Assembly: GCF_013087525.1 (NCBI RefSeq)
Contig: NZ_JABFCS010000001.1
Location: forward strand, 2,604,001 to 2,668,000
Direction of reading: 5' to 3'
DNA length: 64,000 bases
Origin: Ramlibacter montanisoli
Lineage (GTDB): Bacteria > Pseudomonadota > Gammaproteobacteria > Burkholderiales > Burkholderiaceae_C
Below are positions 41,188-50,280 of this stretch, piece after piece. The notes below the pieces were generated by a model. It worked only from the letters and a program-made list of their open reading frames with translations, was not told where the DNA came from and made no database searches. Each line of letters begins with the position of its first letter. The stretch's first letter is position 1. Made by a program: the position numbers and the translations under genes.

Positions 41188-42498
41188 ATGACGAACCGTC
41201 GCAAGTTTCTGAACCAGGCATCGGCCGGTGCCGCCGCCGTCTCGCTGCCACTCCTGTGGCCGGCCAGCGCGCAGGCCCAGTGGAACAACACGCCGGAAAA
41301 GGGCGCCAAGCTGCGCGTGCTGCGCTGGAAGCGCTTCGTGCAGGGCGACGAGGACGCCTACATCGCCAACGTCAAGAAGTTCACCGCCAAGTACGGCATC
41401 GACGTGCGCCTGGACAACGAGGGCTGGGAAGATGTGCGCCCGAAGGCGGCGGTGGCCGCCAACACCGGCGCCGGCCCGGACATCATCCTGTCCACCAACG
41501 ACGACGCCAACCTCTACCCGGACAAGCTGGTCGACATGACCGACGTGGCCAACTACCTGGGCAAGAAGTACGGCGGCTGGTACCCCGCGGCCGAGGCCTA
41601 TCTGCGCCCCGATGGCCGCAAGTGGATCGGCGTGCCGCTGGGCGGCACCGGCTCGATGATGGTGTACCGCGACAGCCAGCTGAAGGCGGCCGGCATCAAC
41701 AGCTTCCCCAAGGACACCGACGGCTTCCTGAAGATGTTCCAGGCGCTCAAGGCCAAGGGCACGCCCGGCGGCATGGCGCTGGGCCACGCCACGGGTGACA
41801 GCGGCTGGACGCAATGGCTGATCTGGGCCTTCGGCGCCTCGCTCGTGGACAAGAGCAACAAGGTCGTGATCGACAGCCCGGCGACCATCAAGGCGCTGGA
41901 GTACGGCAAGGAGCTGTACGCCAACTTCGTGCCGGGCACGCTGTCCTGGCTGGACCCGAACAACAACAAGGCCTTCCTCGACGGCCAGGTCTCGGTGACC
42001 AACAACGGCATCTCGATCTACTACGCCGCCAAGAACTCCACCGACCCCAAGGTCAAGGACATGGTGGCCGACATCCAGCACGCCAACTTCCCGGTCGGCC
42101 CGGTGGGAGTGCCGACCGAGTACCACCTGTTCTTCAACCAGATGGTGTTCAAGCACACCAAGTACCCGAAGGCCGCCAAGGAGTTCGTGCGCTTCATGAT
42201 GGAAGAGGAACAGTACGGTCCCTGGATGCAGGCCGCCGGCGGCTACATCTCGCAGCCCCTGGTGGCCTACGAGAAGAACCCGGTGTGGTCCGCCGACCCG
42301 AAGAACACGCCCTACCGCGACGCCGTCAAGAACATGCGGCCCGCGGGCTACGCCGGCAAGCTGGGCTACGCGTCCGCGGGCGCGCTGGCCGACTTCATCG
42401 TGCAGGACATGGTGGCCGAGGCGGTGAGCGGCTCCAAGACCCCGCAGGAAGCGGCCAAGCGGGCGCAGCAGCGCGCTGAGCGCTACTACAAGGTCTGA
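41188..42498 (+). CDS. Sugar ABC transporter substrate-binding protein
   Basis: A 436-residue periplasmic protein of the family 1 sugar-binding fold. The N terminus (TNRRKFLNQASAGAAAVSLPLL) is a twin-arginine-like signal. The mature region has VLRWKRFVQGDEDAYIANVKKFTAKYGIDVRL, GAGPDIILSTNDDANLYPDKLVDMTD and LGGTGSMMVYRDSQLKAAG. CAGGAGA precedes the start. The bound sugar is not known; the enzymes downstream suggest an aldose or aldonate of the galactose/arabinose type. Confidence 0.9.
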   Translation: MTNRRKFLNQASAGAAAVSLPLLWPASAQAQWNNTPEKGAKLRVLRWKRFVQGDEDAYIANVKKFTAKYGIDVRLDNEGWEDVRPKAAVAANTGAGPDIILSTNDDANLYPDKLVDMTDVANYLGKKYGGWYPAAEAYLRPDGRKWIGVPLGGTGSMMVYRDSQLKAAGINSFPKDTDGFLKMFQALKAKGTPGGMALGHATGDSGWTQWLIWAFGASLVDKSNKVVIDSPATIKALEYGKELYANFVPGTLSWLDPNNNKAFLDGQVSVTNNGISIYYAAKNSTDPKVKDMVADIQHANFPVGPVGVPTEYHLFFNQMVFKHTKYPKAAKEFVRFMMEEEQYGPWMQAAGGYISQPLVAYEKNPVWSADPKNTPYRDAVKNMRPAGYAGKLGYASAGALADFIVQDMVAEAVSGSKTPQEAAKRAQQRAERYYKV

Positions 42499-42502
42499 GC
42501 GC

Positions 42503-43461
42503 GTGAAGGCCGACGCCCTGCCAACGCCGGAGGCCGGGCTGCGCACCAGCAGCCCCGGCCTGCTGCACCGCCTGCAGAACAGCCGCAACTTCCTCGGGCT
42601 GCTGTTCATGCTGCCCGCGGCGGTGCTGCTGCTGCTGTTCCTGACCTATCCGCTGGGCCTGGGCGTCTGGCTCGGGTTCACGGACGAGAAGGTGGGGCGC
42701 GGCGGCGAGTGGGTCGGCCTGTCCAACTACATCTACCTCTGGGGGACAGCGTCACGCGGCTGGCGCTGTTCAACACCCTCTTCTACACGGCGGTCGCCAG
42801 CGTCATCAAGTTCGCGCTGGGGCTGTGGCTGGCGATCATCCTGAACGAGCACATCCCGTTCAAGACCTTCTTCCGCACGGTGATCCTGCTGCCCTACATC
42901 GTGCCGACGGCGCTGTCCGCCATCGCCTTCTGGTGGATCTACGACTCGCAGTTCTCCATCATCAGCTGGGGGCTGATGAAGATGGGGCTGATCGACAGCT
43001 ACATCGACTTCCTGGGCGACCCGTGGAACGCGCGGCTGTCCACCATCGTCGCCAACATCTGGCGCGGCGTGCCCTTCGTGGCCATCACGCTGCTGGCCGG
43101 CCTGCAGACGATCTCGCCTTCGCTGTACGAAGCGGCGGCCATCGACGGCGCCAGCGGCTGGCAGCGCTTCCGCTTCGTCACCCTGCCCCTGCTCACGCCG
43201 ATCATCGCGGTGGTGATGACCTTCTCGGTGCTGTTCACGTTCACCGACTTCCAGCTGATCTACGTGCTCACGCGCGGCGGCCCGCTGAATGCCACCCACC
43301 TGATGGCGACGCTGTCCTTCCAGCGCGCGATCCCCGGCGGCGCGCTGGGCGAAGGCGCGGCCATCGCGATCGCGATGGTGCCCTTCCTGCTGGCGTCCAT
43401 CCTCTTCAGCTATTTCGGCCTGCAGCGCCGGGCCTGGCAGCAAGGCGGCAACGACACATGA
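42503..43461 (+). CDS. CUT1 sugar ABC transporter permease 1 (MalF-like); one frame break
   Basis: About 319 residues when repaired, starting at GTG 42503. The N-terminal helix NFLGLLFMLPAAVLLLLFLTYPLGLGVWLGF is followed by a break near 42741, where a run of five G should be six (restoring YIYLWGDSVTRLALFNTLFYT). The EAA loop is YEAAAIDGASGWQRFRFVTLPLLTPII near residue 212, which contacts the ATPase. ATGA overlap with permease 2. Confidence 0.88.
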
Positions 43462-44330
43462 AAGCCAATTCCGACGACAGCCAGGGCATGCACTACCTGA
43501 GCTCGCTGCCCCGCCGGGTCGTGACGCTCTACGTGCCGCTGGCCGCCTTCGTGTTCGTCCTGCTGTTCCCCTTCTACTGGATGGCGGTCACGTCCTTCAA
43601 GCCGGACAACGAACTGCTCTCGCGCGACGGCAATCCCTTCTGGGTGATCGCCCCGACGCTGGCGCACTTCAAGAAGCTGCTGTTCAACACCTCCTACCCG
43701 GAGTGGCTGTGGAACACGGTGATCATCTCGGTCTCGGCCACCTTCGTGTCGCTGCTGGCGTCGGTGCTGGCGGCCTACGCGATCGAGCGGCTGCGCTTCC
43801 GCGGCTCCCGCCACGTGGGGCTGTCGATCTTCCTGGCCTACCTGGTGCCGCCCTCGATCCTGTTCATCCCGCTGGCCACCATCGTGTTCAAGCTGGGCCT
43901 GTTCGACACGCGCTGGGCGCTGATCCTCACCTACCCGACCTTCCTGATCCCCTTCTGCACCTGGCTGCTCATGGGCTACTTCCGCTCCATCCCCTTCGAG
44001 CTGGAGGAGTGCGCGCTGATCGACGGGGCGACCCGCCTGCAGATCCTGGTGAAGATCATCCTGCCGCTGTCGGTGCCGGGCCTGATCTCCGCCGGCATCT
44101 TCGCCTTCACGCTGTCGTGGAACGAGTTCATCTACGCGCTGACCTTCGTGTCGTCCTCGGAGGTGAAGACGGTGCCGGTGGGCGTGGTCACCGAGCTGGT
44201 CGAGGGAGACGTTTACCATTGGGGCGCGCTCATGGCCGGGGCCCTGCTGGGCTCGCTGCCGGTGGCCATCATCTATTCGTTCTTCGTCGAGTATTACGTG
44301 TCGGGGCTCACCGGCGCGGTCAAGGAATAA
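43458..44330 (+). CDS. CUT1 sugar ABC transporter permease 2 (MalG-like)
   Basis: A 290-residue inner-membrane permease with six predicted helices. VPLAAFVFVLLFPFYWMAVTSFKPDNELL opens the protein, and the EAA motif LEECALIDGATRLQILVKIILPLSVPGLISAGIF lies near residue 180. It ends VEYYVSGLTGAVKE as is common in MalG-like permeases. It forms the heteromeric channel with permease 1. The dehydratase gene follows after 7 bases. Confidence 0.91.
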   Translation: MKANSDDSQGMHYLSSLPRRVVTLYVPLAAFVFVLLFPFYWMAVTSFKPDNELLSRDGNPFWVIAPTLAHFKKLLFNTSYPEWLWNTVIISVSATFVSLLASVLAAYAIERLRFRGSRHVGLSIFLAYLVPPSILFIPLATIVFKLGLFDTRWALILTYPTFLIPFCTWLLMGYFRSIPFELEECALIDGATRLQILVKIILPLSVPGLISAGIFAFTLSWNEFIYALTFVSSSEVKTVPVGVVTELVEGDVYHWGALMAGALLGSLPVAIIYSFFVEYYVSGLTGAVKE

Positions 44331-44337
44331 GCACCCC

Positions 44338-46065
44338 ATGAAAAGGAAAAAGCCCGAGGAGCTGCGCTCCCAGCAGTGGTTCGGCCGGCAGGATCGCGAC
44401 GGCTTCGCCTACCGCAGCTGGGTCAAGGGCAAGGGCGTGCCGCACGACCAGTTCGACGGCCGCCCCGTCATCGGCATCTGCAACACTTTCAGCGAGCTCA
44501 CGCCCTGCAACTCGCATTTCCGCACGCTCGCGGAACAGGTGAAGATCGGCGTGTACGAGGCCGGCGGCTTCCCGCTCGAATTCCCCGTGATGTCGCTGGG
44601 CGAGACGCTGCTGCGCCCCACCGCCATGCTCTATCGCAACCTGGCGAGCATGGACGTGGAGGAATCGATCCGCGGCAACCCGGTGGACGGCGTCGTGCTG
44701 CTCATGGGCTGCGACAAGACCACGCCCTCGCTGATCATGGGCGCCTCCAGCGTGGACCTGCCCACCATCGGGGTGTCCGGCGGGCCCATGCTCAGTGGCA
44801 AGTGGCGCGGCCAGGAACTGGGTTCCGGCACCGGCGTGTGGAGCATGAGCGAGCAGGTGCGCGCCGGCACGCTCAAGCTGCAGGACTTCTTCGAGGCCGA
44901 AAGCTGCATGCACCGCAGCCACGGCCACTGCATGACCATGGGCACGGCCTCCACCATGGCCAGCATGGTCGAAGCGCTGGGCGTGGGCCTGCCGGGCAAC
45001 GCAGCCTATCCCGCGGTAGACGGCCGCCGCAACGTGATCGCGCGCATGGCGGGCCGCCGCATCGTGGAGATGGTCCACACCGACCAGAAGCTCTCCAGCA
45101 TCCTCACCCGCGAAGCTTTCGAGAATGCCATCAAGACCCTGGCGGCCATCGGCGGCTCGACCAACGCGGTGATCCACCTGATCGCCATCGCCCGCCGCAT
45201 CGGCGTGGAGCTGTCCATCGAGGACTTCGACAAGCTGGGCAGCGAGATGCCCTGCCTGGTGAACCTGCAGCCGTCCGGCAAGCACCTGATGGAGGACTTC
45301 TGCTACGCCGGCGGCCTGCCGGTCGTGATGAAGGAAATCGAAAGCCACCTGCACCTGGATGCGGTCACCGCCAGCGGCAAGACCGTGCGCGAGAACATCG
45401 CCGATGCGCAGAACTTCAATCAGGAAGTGATCCAGCCGCTGGCCGCGCCCTTCAAGGAGAAGGCGGGCATCGCGGTGCTGCGCGGCAACCTCGCCCCGCG
45501 CGGTGCGGTGATCAAGCCCAGCGCCGCCACGCCGCAGCTGATGGTGCACCGCGGCCGCGCCGTGGTGTTCGAGGACATCGAGGACTTCCACAAGCGCATC
45601 GACGACGAAGACCTGGACGTGGACGAACACTGCGTGCTGGTCCTGAAGAACTGCGGCCCCAAGGGCTATCCGGGCATGGCGGAGGTCGGCAACATGCCGC
45701 TGCCGCCCAAGGTGCTGCGCAAGGGCATCACCGACATGGTCCGCATCAGCGACGCGCGCATGAGCGGCACGGCCTATGGCACGGTGGTGCTGCACACGGC
45801 GCCGGAAGCAGCCGCGGGTGGTCCGCTGGCGCTGGTGCAGAACGGGGACATGATCGAGCTCGACGTGCCCAAGCGCCGCCTGCACCTGGAGGTGAGCGAC
45901 GCCGAACTCGCCAAGCGCATGGCGAAGTGGCAGCCGCCGAAGCCGCCGCTGTCCTCCGGCTACTGGAAGCTCTACATCGACCACGTGCTGCAGGCCGACG
46001 AAGGCGCCGACCTGGACTTCCTGGTCGGCAAGCGCGGCGCCTTCGTGCCGCGCGACAACCACTGA
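44338..46065 (+). CDS. IlvD/Edd-family sugar-acid dehydratase (L-arabinonate/D-galactonate type)
   Basis: A 575-residue Fe-S dehydratase that removes water from an aldonate to give a 2-keto-3-deoxy acid. Cys 57 (NTFSELTPCNSH), Cys 125 (MGCDKTTPS) and Cys 198 (HGHCMTMGTAST) correspond, with an offset of two, to the three [2Fe-2S] ligands I recall for Rhizobium L-arabinonate dehydratase (C59/C127/C200). AAIGGSTNAVIHL and SDARMSGTAYGTVVLH are active-site motifs. Length and motifs match the sugar-acid subgroup, not DHAD. With dgoK/dgoA downstream, the substrate may be galactonate or a related acid; this is inferred. Confidence 0.87.
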   Translation: MKRKKPEELRSQQWFGRQDRDGFAYRSWVKGKGVPHDQFDGRPVIGICNTFSELTPCNSHFRTLAEQVKIGVYEAGGFPLEFPVMSLGETLLRPTAMLYRNLASMDVEESIRGNPVDGVVLLMGCDKTTPSLIMGASSVDLPTIGVSGGPMLSGKWRGQELGSGTGVWSMSEQVRAGTLKLQDFFEAESCMHRSHGHCMTMGTASTMASMVEALGVGLPGNAAYPAVDGRRNVIARMAGRRIVEMVHTDQKLSSILTREAFENAIKTLAAIGGSTNAVIHLIAIARRIGVELSIEDFDKLGSEMPCLVNLQPSGKHLMEDFCYAGGLPVVMKEIESHLHLDAVTASGKTVRENIADAQNFNQEVIQPLAAPFKEKAGIAVLRGNLAPRGAVIKPSAATPQLMVHRGRAVVFEDIEDFHKRIDDEDLDVDEHCVLVLKNCGPKGYPGMAEVGNMPLPPKVLRKGITDMVRISDARMSGTAYGTVVLHTAPEAAAGGPLALVQNGDMIELDVPKRRLHLEVSDAELAKRMAKWQPPKPPLSSGYWKLYIDHVLQADEGADLDFLVGKRGAFVPRDNH

Positions 46066-46069
46066 GGTC

Positions 46070-46954
46070 GTGCGCCCCCTCGTCGCCGTCGACTGGGGCA
46101 CCAGCGCCCTGCGCGCGGCGCGCATCGCGCCCGACGGCGCGGTGCTGGAGGAGCGGGCCTCCACCCGCGGCATCCTGGGCGTGCCGGCCGGCGGCTTCCC
46201 CGCCGTGCTGGCCGAGACCTGCGGCGAGTGGCTGGGCGATGCCGTTGCGTTGTGCCTGGTGAGCGGCATGGCCGGCAGCCGGCAAGGCTGGCGCGAAGCG
46301 CCTTACCTCGCCTGTCCCGCCGGCTTTCCGGAACTCGCCGGCGGCCTGCTGTGGATCGAACAGGGACGCATCGCGCTGGTGCCCGGCCTGTCCTGCGAAG
46401 CCGATGGCGTGCCCGACGTGATCCGCGGCGAGGAGGTGCAGGTCTTCGGCGCGCTCGACCTGCTGCAGCGCGACGAAGGCACGTTCGTGCTGCCCGGCAC
46501 GCACAGCAAGTGGGTGCAGGTGCGGGACGGACGCGTACAGTCCTTCGCCACCTTCATGACCGGCGAGGTATACGCCCTGCTGCGCCAGCACTCGATCCTG
46601 GCGCGCATGATGCCGCCGCAGGACGACCCGCACGACGACGAAGCCTTCGTGCGCGGCGTTCGCCACGCGCAGGAAGCGCGCGGCCTGCTGCACGGCGCCT
46701 TCAGCGCGCGCACGCTGGCGCTGTTCGACCGCATGCCGGCCGCCGCGCTCCCGAGCTATCTCTCGGGCCTGGTGATCGGGGAGGAACTGCGCATGCGCGA
46801 GGACGCGGCCGGCCCCGTGGTGCTGGTCGGCAGCCCGGGGCTCACGCAACGCTACGGGCTGGCGCTGCACGCGCTGGACCGCGAGGCACGCAGCATCGGT
46901 GCCGAGGCGACCTGGCGCGGCCTGTGGGCGCTGGCCCGCACCCTGGAGGAATGA
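46070..46954 (+). CDS. dgoK: 2-dehydro-3-deoxygalactonokinase
   Basis: A 294-residue kinase starting at GTG 46070, four bases after the dehydratase stop. It has VAVDWGTSALRAARI (phosphate-binding), SGMAGSRQGWREAPYLACPA, and IRGEEVQVFGAL with VLPGTHSKWVQV near residue 145, all conserved in DgoK. It phosphorylates 2-keto-3-deoxygalactonate at C6 for the aldolase that follows. The stop overlaps the next start. Confidence 0.9.
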   Translation: MRPLVAVDWGTSALRAARIAPDGAVLEERASTRGILGVPAGGFPAVLAETCGEWLGDAVALCLVSGMAGSRQGWREAPYLACPAGFPELAGGLLWIEQGRIALVPGLSCEADGVPDVIRGEEVQVFGALDLLQRDEGTFVLPGTHSKWVQVRDGRVQSFATFMTGEVYALLRQHSILARMMPPQDDPHDDEAFVRGVRHAQEARGLLHGAFSARTLALFDRMPAAALPSYLSGLVIGEELRMREDAAGPVVLVGSPGLTQRYGLALHALDREARSIGAEATWRGLWALARTLEE

Positions 46955-47598
46955 TGGACGCAATGCTCGCCCAGGCTGGGCGCGAGGCCCTCGCGCGGCT
47001 GCCGTTGGTGGCCATCCTGCGCGGCATCACGCCGCCCGAGGCCGGCGCCGTCGGCGATGCGCTGGTGGACGCTGGCTGGCGCCTGCTCGAGGTGCCGCTG
47101 AATTCTCCAGACCCGCTGCAAAGCATTGCTGCATTGGCCAGGCGCCACCCGAACGCGATCGTCGGCGCCGGCACCGTCCGCACACCCGACGAAGTCCGGG
47201 CCGTGCACGCCGCCGGCGGCCGGCTGGTGGTCTCCCCGCATGTCGACGCGCGCGTGGTGCAGGCCGCAACGCAGCTCGGAATGGCCGCGGTGCCGGGCGT
47301 GATGACGCCGACCGAGGCCTTCGCCGCGCTGGACGCGGGCGCGAGCGCGCTGAAGCTCTTCCCCGCCGAGATGATCCCGCCGGGTGCCGTGAAGGCCTTG
47401 CGCGCCGTGCTGCCCGCGGACGCGGTGCTGATGCCGGTGGGCGGCATCGCGCCGGGGACGATGGCGGCCTACCGCGACGCCGGTGCCGGCGGCTTCGGCA
47501 TCGGCTCTGCGCTCTACAAGCCCGGCATGGACGCGCAGGCGGTCGCCGCTGCGGCGCAGGCTTTCGCGGCGGCGTGGAGCGGTACCATCCGCGCATGA
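46951..47598 (+). CDS. dgoA: 2-dehydro-3-deoxy-6-phosphogalactonate aldolase
   Basis: A 215-residue class I aldolase of the KDPG/KDPGal family. LPLVAILRGITPPEAGAVGDALVDAGWRLLEVPLNSPDP carries the catalytic Glu region. VGAGTVRTPDEV, SPHVDARVV and ALKLFPAEMIPPGAVKAL, where the Lys forms the Schiff base, follow. SPH and FPAEM, rather than the SPG and FPAE of Eda, point to the DgoA type. The start could be 46951 or 46954 (tandem ATGATG after GGAGGA). Its products are pyruvate and glyceraldehyde-3-phosphate. Confidence 0.9.
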   Translation: MMDAMLAQAGREALARLPLVAILRGITPPEAGAVGDALVDAGWRLLEVPLNSPDPLQSIAALARRHPNAIVGAGTVRTPDEVRAVHAAGGRLVVSPHVDARVVQAATQLGMAAVPGVMTPTEAFAALDAGASALKLFPAEMIPPGAVKALRAVLPADAVLMPVGGIAPGTMAAYRDAGAGGFGIGSALYKPGMDAQAVAAAAQAFAAAWSGTIRA

Positions 47599-48395
47599 AC
47601 AGCGCGTCCACCACTCCGCCCCCTTCCTCCAACGTCCAGTTCGGCCTGCAGGGCCGCGTCTGCATCGTCACCGGCGCCGCCCAGGGCATTGGCGAAGCCT
47701 GCGCCCGCCGCTTCGCGCGCGAGGGCGCCAAGGTGGTGATCGCCGATATCGACGACCAGCGCGGCCAGGCGCTCGCGCAGGAACTGGACGCGCTGTACGT
47801 GCACTGCGACGTGGGCGACAAGGCGCAGGTGGACACGCTGGTGGCCAAGACCATGCTCAGTCATGGCCGCATCGACGTGCTGGTCAACAACGCCGGCATC
47901 TTCAAGGCCGCCGACTTCCTGGACATCACCGAGGCCGACTTCGACGCGGTGCTGCGCATCAACCTGAAGGGCTCCTTCCTGGTGGGGCAGGCGGTGGCGC
48001 GCGAGATGGCCAAGGCGGGCCGAGGCGCGATCGTGAACATGAGTTCGGTCAACGCCGTGCTGACCATCCCCAACATCGCCAGCTACAACGTGAGCAAGGG
48101 CGGCATCAACCAGCTCACGCGCGTGATGGCGCTGGCGCTGGCCGACAAGGGCATCCGGGTGAATGCGGTCGCTCCCGGCACGATCGCAACGGAGCTCGCG
48201 GCCAAGGCGGTGCTGACCAGCGAGGAAGCGAAGAAGAAGATCCTGAGCCGCACGCCGATGAAGCGGCTGGGCGAGCCTTCGGAAGTGGCGGACCTGGTGG
48301 CCTACCTGGCCAGCGATGCGTCCAGCTACGTCACCGGCGAGATCGTCGTGGTCGACGGTGGCCGGATGACGCTGAACTACACAGTGCCCGTGTAG
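47595..48395 (+). CDS. SDR-family sugar (galactose/arabinose-type) dehydrogenase
   Basis: A 266-residue classical short-chain dehydrogenase: TGAAQGIGEACARRFA near residue 26, VIADIDDQRG (an Asp at the end of strand 2 favours NAD), NNAGIF, the SSVNAV serine, YNVSKGG and VAPGTIATELAAKAV. It ends VVDGGRMTLNYTVPV. Coupled by ATGA to dgoA. It probably oxidises the imported aldose to its lactone, the first step of the pathway. A lactonase gene is not present in the operon, so hydrolysis may be spontaneous or encoded elsewhere. Confidence 0.85.
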   Translation: MNSASTTPPPSSNVQFGLQGRVCIVTGAAQGIGEACARRFAREGAKVVIADIDDQRGQALAQELDALYVHCDVGDKAQVDTLVAKTMLSHGRIDVLVNNAGIFKAADFLDITEADFDAVLRINLKGSFLVGQAVAREMAKAGRGAIVNMSSVNAVLTIPNIASYNVSKGGINQLTRVMALALADKGIRVNAVAPGTIATELAAKAVLTSEEAKKKILSRTPMKRLGEPSEVADLVAYLASDASSYVTGEIVVVDGGRMTLNYTVPV

Positions 48396-48398
48396 CCC

Positions 48399-48602
48399 TC
48401 AGCGGGAGCGGCGCGCCGGTGCGGCCTTGCGCGGAGCCGGGCGGCGCGGCGCGGCGGCCGGTGCCTGCTGCTCCATGAACTCCCGGATCAGCCGGCGCAC
48501 GACCTGCGACGGCGTCATGTCCTGGGTGCGGCAAAGGGCCTCGAAAGCCAGTTTCTTTTCCGGGTCGATCAGGATGGTGAGCCTTGCGGTCTTGAGCTCC
48601 AT
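48399..48602 (-). CDS. Ribbon-helix-helix (CopG-like) small DNA-binding protein, copy 2
   Basis: A 67-residue protein: MELKTARLTILIDPEKKLAFEALCRTQDMTPSQVVRRLIREFME, a beta strand (ARLTILI) followed by two helices as in Arc/MetJ/CopG repressors, then a basic Ala/Pro/Arg tail (PAPRKAAPARRSR). About two thirds of the N-terminal 45 residues match the gene upstream at 48842. A TCCGAT-N4-ATCGGA inverted repeat lies 11 bases before its ATG. No toxin partner is visible. It converges on the SDR gene (3 bases). Confidence 0.75.
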   Translation of the reverse strand: MELKTARLTILIDPEKKLAFEALCRTQDMTPSQVVRRLIREFMEQQAPAAAPRRPAPRKAAPARRSR

Positions 48603-48612
48603 GGGCGGCGGT

Positions 48613-48628
48613 TCCGATGTTAATCGGA
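48613..48628. promoter_or_regulatory. TCCGAT-GTTA-ATCGGA inverted repeat before RHH copy 2
   Basis: A perfect 6+6 inverted repeat overlaps the translation start region of the gene at 48602. It could be an operator for the RHH protein itself or an mRNA hairpin covering the ribosome binding site. Confidence 0.4.
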
Positions 48629-48662
48629 TTGTAATTGCTTTCCGCCGCCGCGAGGGCGGGAC

Positions 48663-48842
48663 TCACTCGATGCGCTGGCCGTTGGCGCTGGCGTACTGCA
48701 CGCCGTGGCGGGCGAGATACTCGCGGATCAGCTGCCTTACCACTTGCGATGCCGTGATGTCCTGTGCCGCGCACAGGTCCTCGAACGCCTTTTTCTTCTC
48801 CGCGTCGATCAGGACGGTGAGGCGGGCGGGTTTCTCTTCCAT
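48663..48842 (-). CDS. Ribbon-helix-helix (CopG-like) small DNA-binding protein, copy 1
   Basis: A 59-residue protein: MEEKPARLTVLIDAEKKKAFEDLCAAQDITASQVVRQLIREYLARHG, the same RHH fold as the downstream copy but without its basic tail. The start at 48842 aligns with that paralogue; an upstream in-frame ATG at 48881 would run through the palindromic operator region. Upstream sequence is unusually AT-rich for this window and carries a long inverted repeat. Likely an autoregulated repressor of unknown target. Confidence 0.75.
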   Translation of the reverse strand: MEEKPARLTVLIDAEKKKAFEDLCAAQDITASQVVRQLIREYLARHGVQYASANGQRIE

Positions 48843-48862
48843 GCGATCCCTCGAGCTTGCAA

Positions 48863-48890
48863 ACATGATAATACTCTGCAACTATCATGT
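48863..48890. promoter_or_regulatory. 8+8 inverted repeat, 12-base spacer, before the tandem RHH genes
   Basis: ACATGATA (48863-48870) and its exact complement TATCATGT (48883-48890) have centres 20 bases apart, about two helical turns, as expected for two RHH dimers bound on the same face. It lies 21-48 bases before the start at 48842, in an AT-rich promoter-like stretch. Confidence 0.55.
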
Positions 48891-49057
48891 GACTCCTATG
48901 GTAGTACTTCCGCGCAACAAGGGGCGGGAGGACTCGCCGAGAAAAAGACCGGCAGCTGGCTCTTCCTTTTGTAGGCCGTGTCCAACGCTGAGCCACGCGG
49001 GCGCATGGCTGCGCGGCATTCGGCGCGGCGAACCGGCAGGCCGCGCCCGGGGTGGGC

Positions 49058-50280
49058 TCAGGCTGTGGCCGCGGACGGGCGCGCCGGCAGCGGCGCCTCG
49101 CGGATCGGCAGGTGCACCAGCGCGGCGCCGATGGCCAGCACGATGTCGATGTACCAGACCCAGTCGTAGGCGCCGGTGCGCTCGAACACGCGGCCTCCCA
49201 GCCAGGAGCCGACGAAGGCGCCGACCTGGTGGGTGAGCATCACCACGCCGAACAGCGTGGCCATGTTGGCCGGGCCGAAGAACTTGGCCACCAGTCCCGC
49301 CGTCGGCGGCACCGTGGACAGGTAGGTGAGGCCCATCACGGCCGCGAACATCAGCACCACGGGCCCGGTCTTGGGCGCGAACAGGAACACCAGCACGGCG
49401 AGCGCGCGCACCGCATAGATCAGGGACAGCAGCGACTTCATGCGCCAGCGGCCCACGGCCCAGCCCACCGCGAGGCTGCCGACGATGTTGAACAGCCCCA
49501 GCATCGCGAGCGCCCAGCCGCCCCATTGCGTCGGCAGCCCGCAGGCCTCGACCACGCCGGGCAGGTGCACCGCGAGGAAGGCGACGTGGAAGCCGCAGAC
49601 GAAGAAGCCCGCGCCCAGCAGCAGGTAGTCGGAGTTGCGCAGCGCCTGCTTGACGGCCTGGCCGGCGCCGACCGGTTTCTGTCCGGTCGCCGTGCCGTGC
49701 GCGGCCGCCGTTCCGCGCAGCACCCACGCGGCCGGCAGGCAAAGCAGCGTCATCAGCGCCAGCACCTGCATCGCGGAGCCCCAGCCGATGCCGACGATCA
49801 GGAGGCGGCGATCGGCGCGGTGGCGAACTGGCCGAAGGAACCGCCGGCGTTGACCAGGCCGGTGGCGATGCCGCGGCGCGCGGGATCGATCATGCGCACG
49901 CTGGCCGACATCAGCACCGCGGGCCCCGCCATGCCGGAGCCTCCGGACGCCAGCACGCCGATGGCGAAGATCAGGCCCATGGTGGTGGTCATCAGCGGGG
50001 TGATGAAGGTGCCGATGGCCAGCAGCACCACGCCGACGGCGAGCACGCGGCCGGCGCCGTACTTGTCGGCCATCGCGCCGGCGAAGGGCTGCGTGAGTCC
50101 CCACCAGAGCTGGCCGAAGGCGAAGGCCAGGCTGATGCTGCCCAGGCCCAGGCCGGTGGAGGTGTTCAGCGCCGGCAGGAACAGGCCCATGCTCTGGCGC
50201 GCGCCCATGGTGAGCGCGAAGGTCCCGGCCGCGGCCAGCATCACCAGCCAGAAAGCGTAGCGGCGCATCGCTTCACTCAT
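49058..50280 (-). CDS. MFS transporter; one frame break
   Basis: About 407 residues when repaired. Twelve-helix major facilitator: FWLVMLAAAGTFALTMGARQSMGLFLPAL, the motif-A-like loop GAMADKYGAGRVLAVGVVLLAIG, and DPARRGIATGLVNAGGSFGQF in the first half. The frame shifts near 49800, after which LIVGIGWGSAMQVLALMTLLCLPAAWVL and the second half follow (GLTYLSTVPPTAGLVAKFFGPANMATLFGVVMLTHQVGAFVGSWLGG). This last pattern is typical of oxalate/formate-antiporter-like and monocarboxylate-type MFS. It is coupled to the MarR gene (8-base overlap). The substrate is unknown. Confidence 0.82.

Noticed and set aside
48399..48842. Toxin-antitoxin module
   Set aside because: Both small genes encode RHH proteins; no toxin-like partner gene is present on either side.
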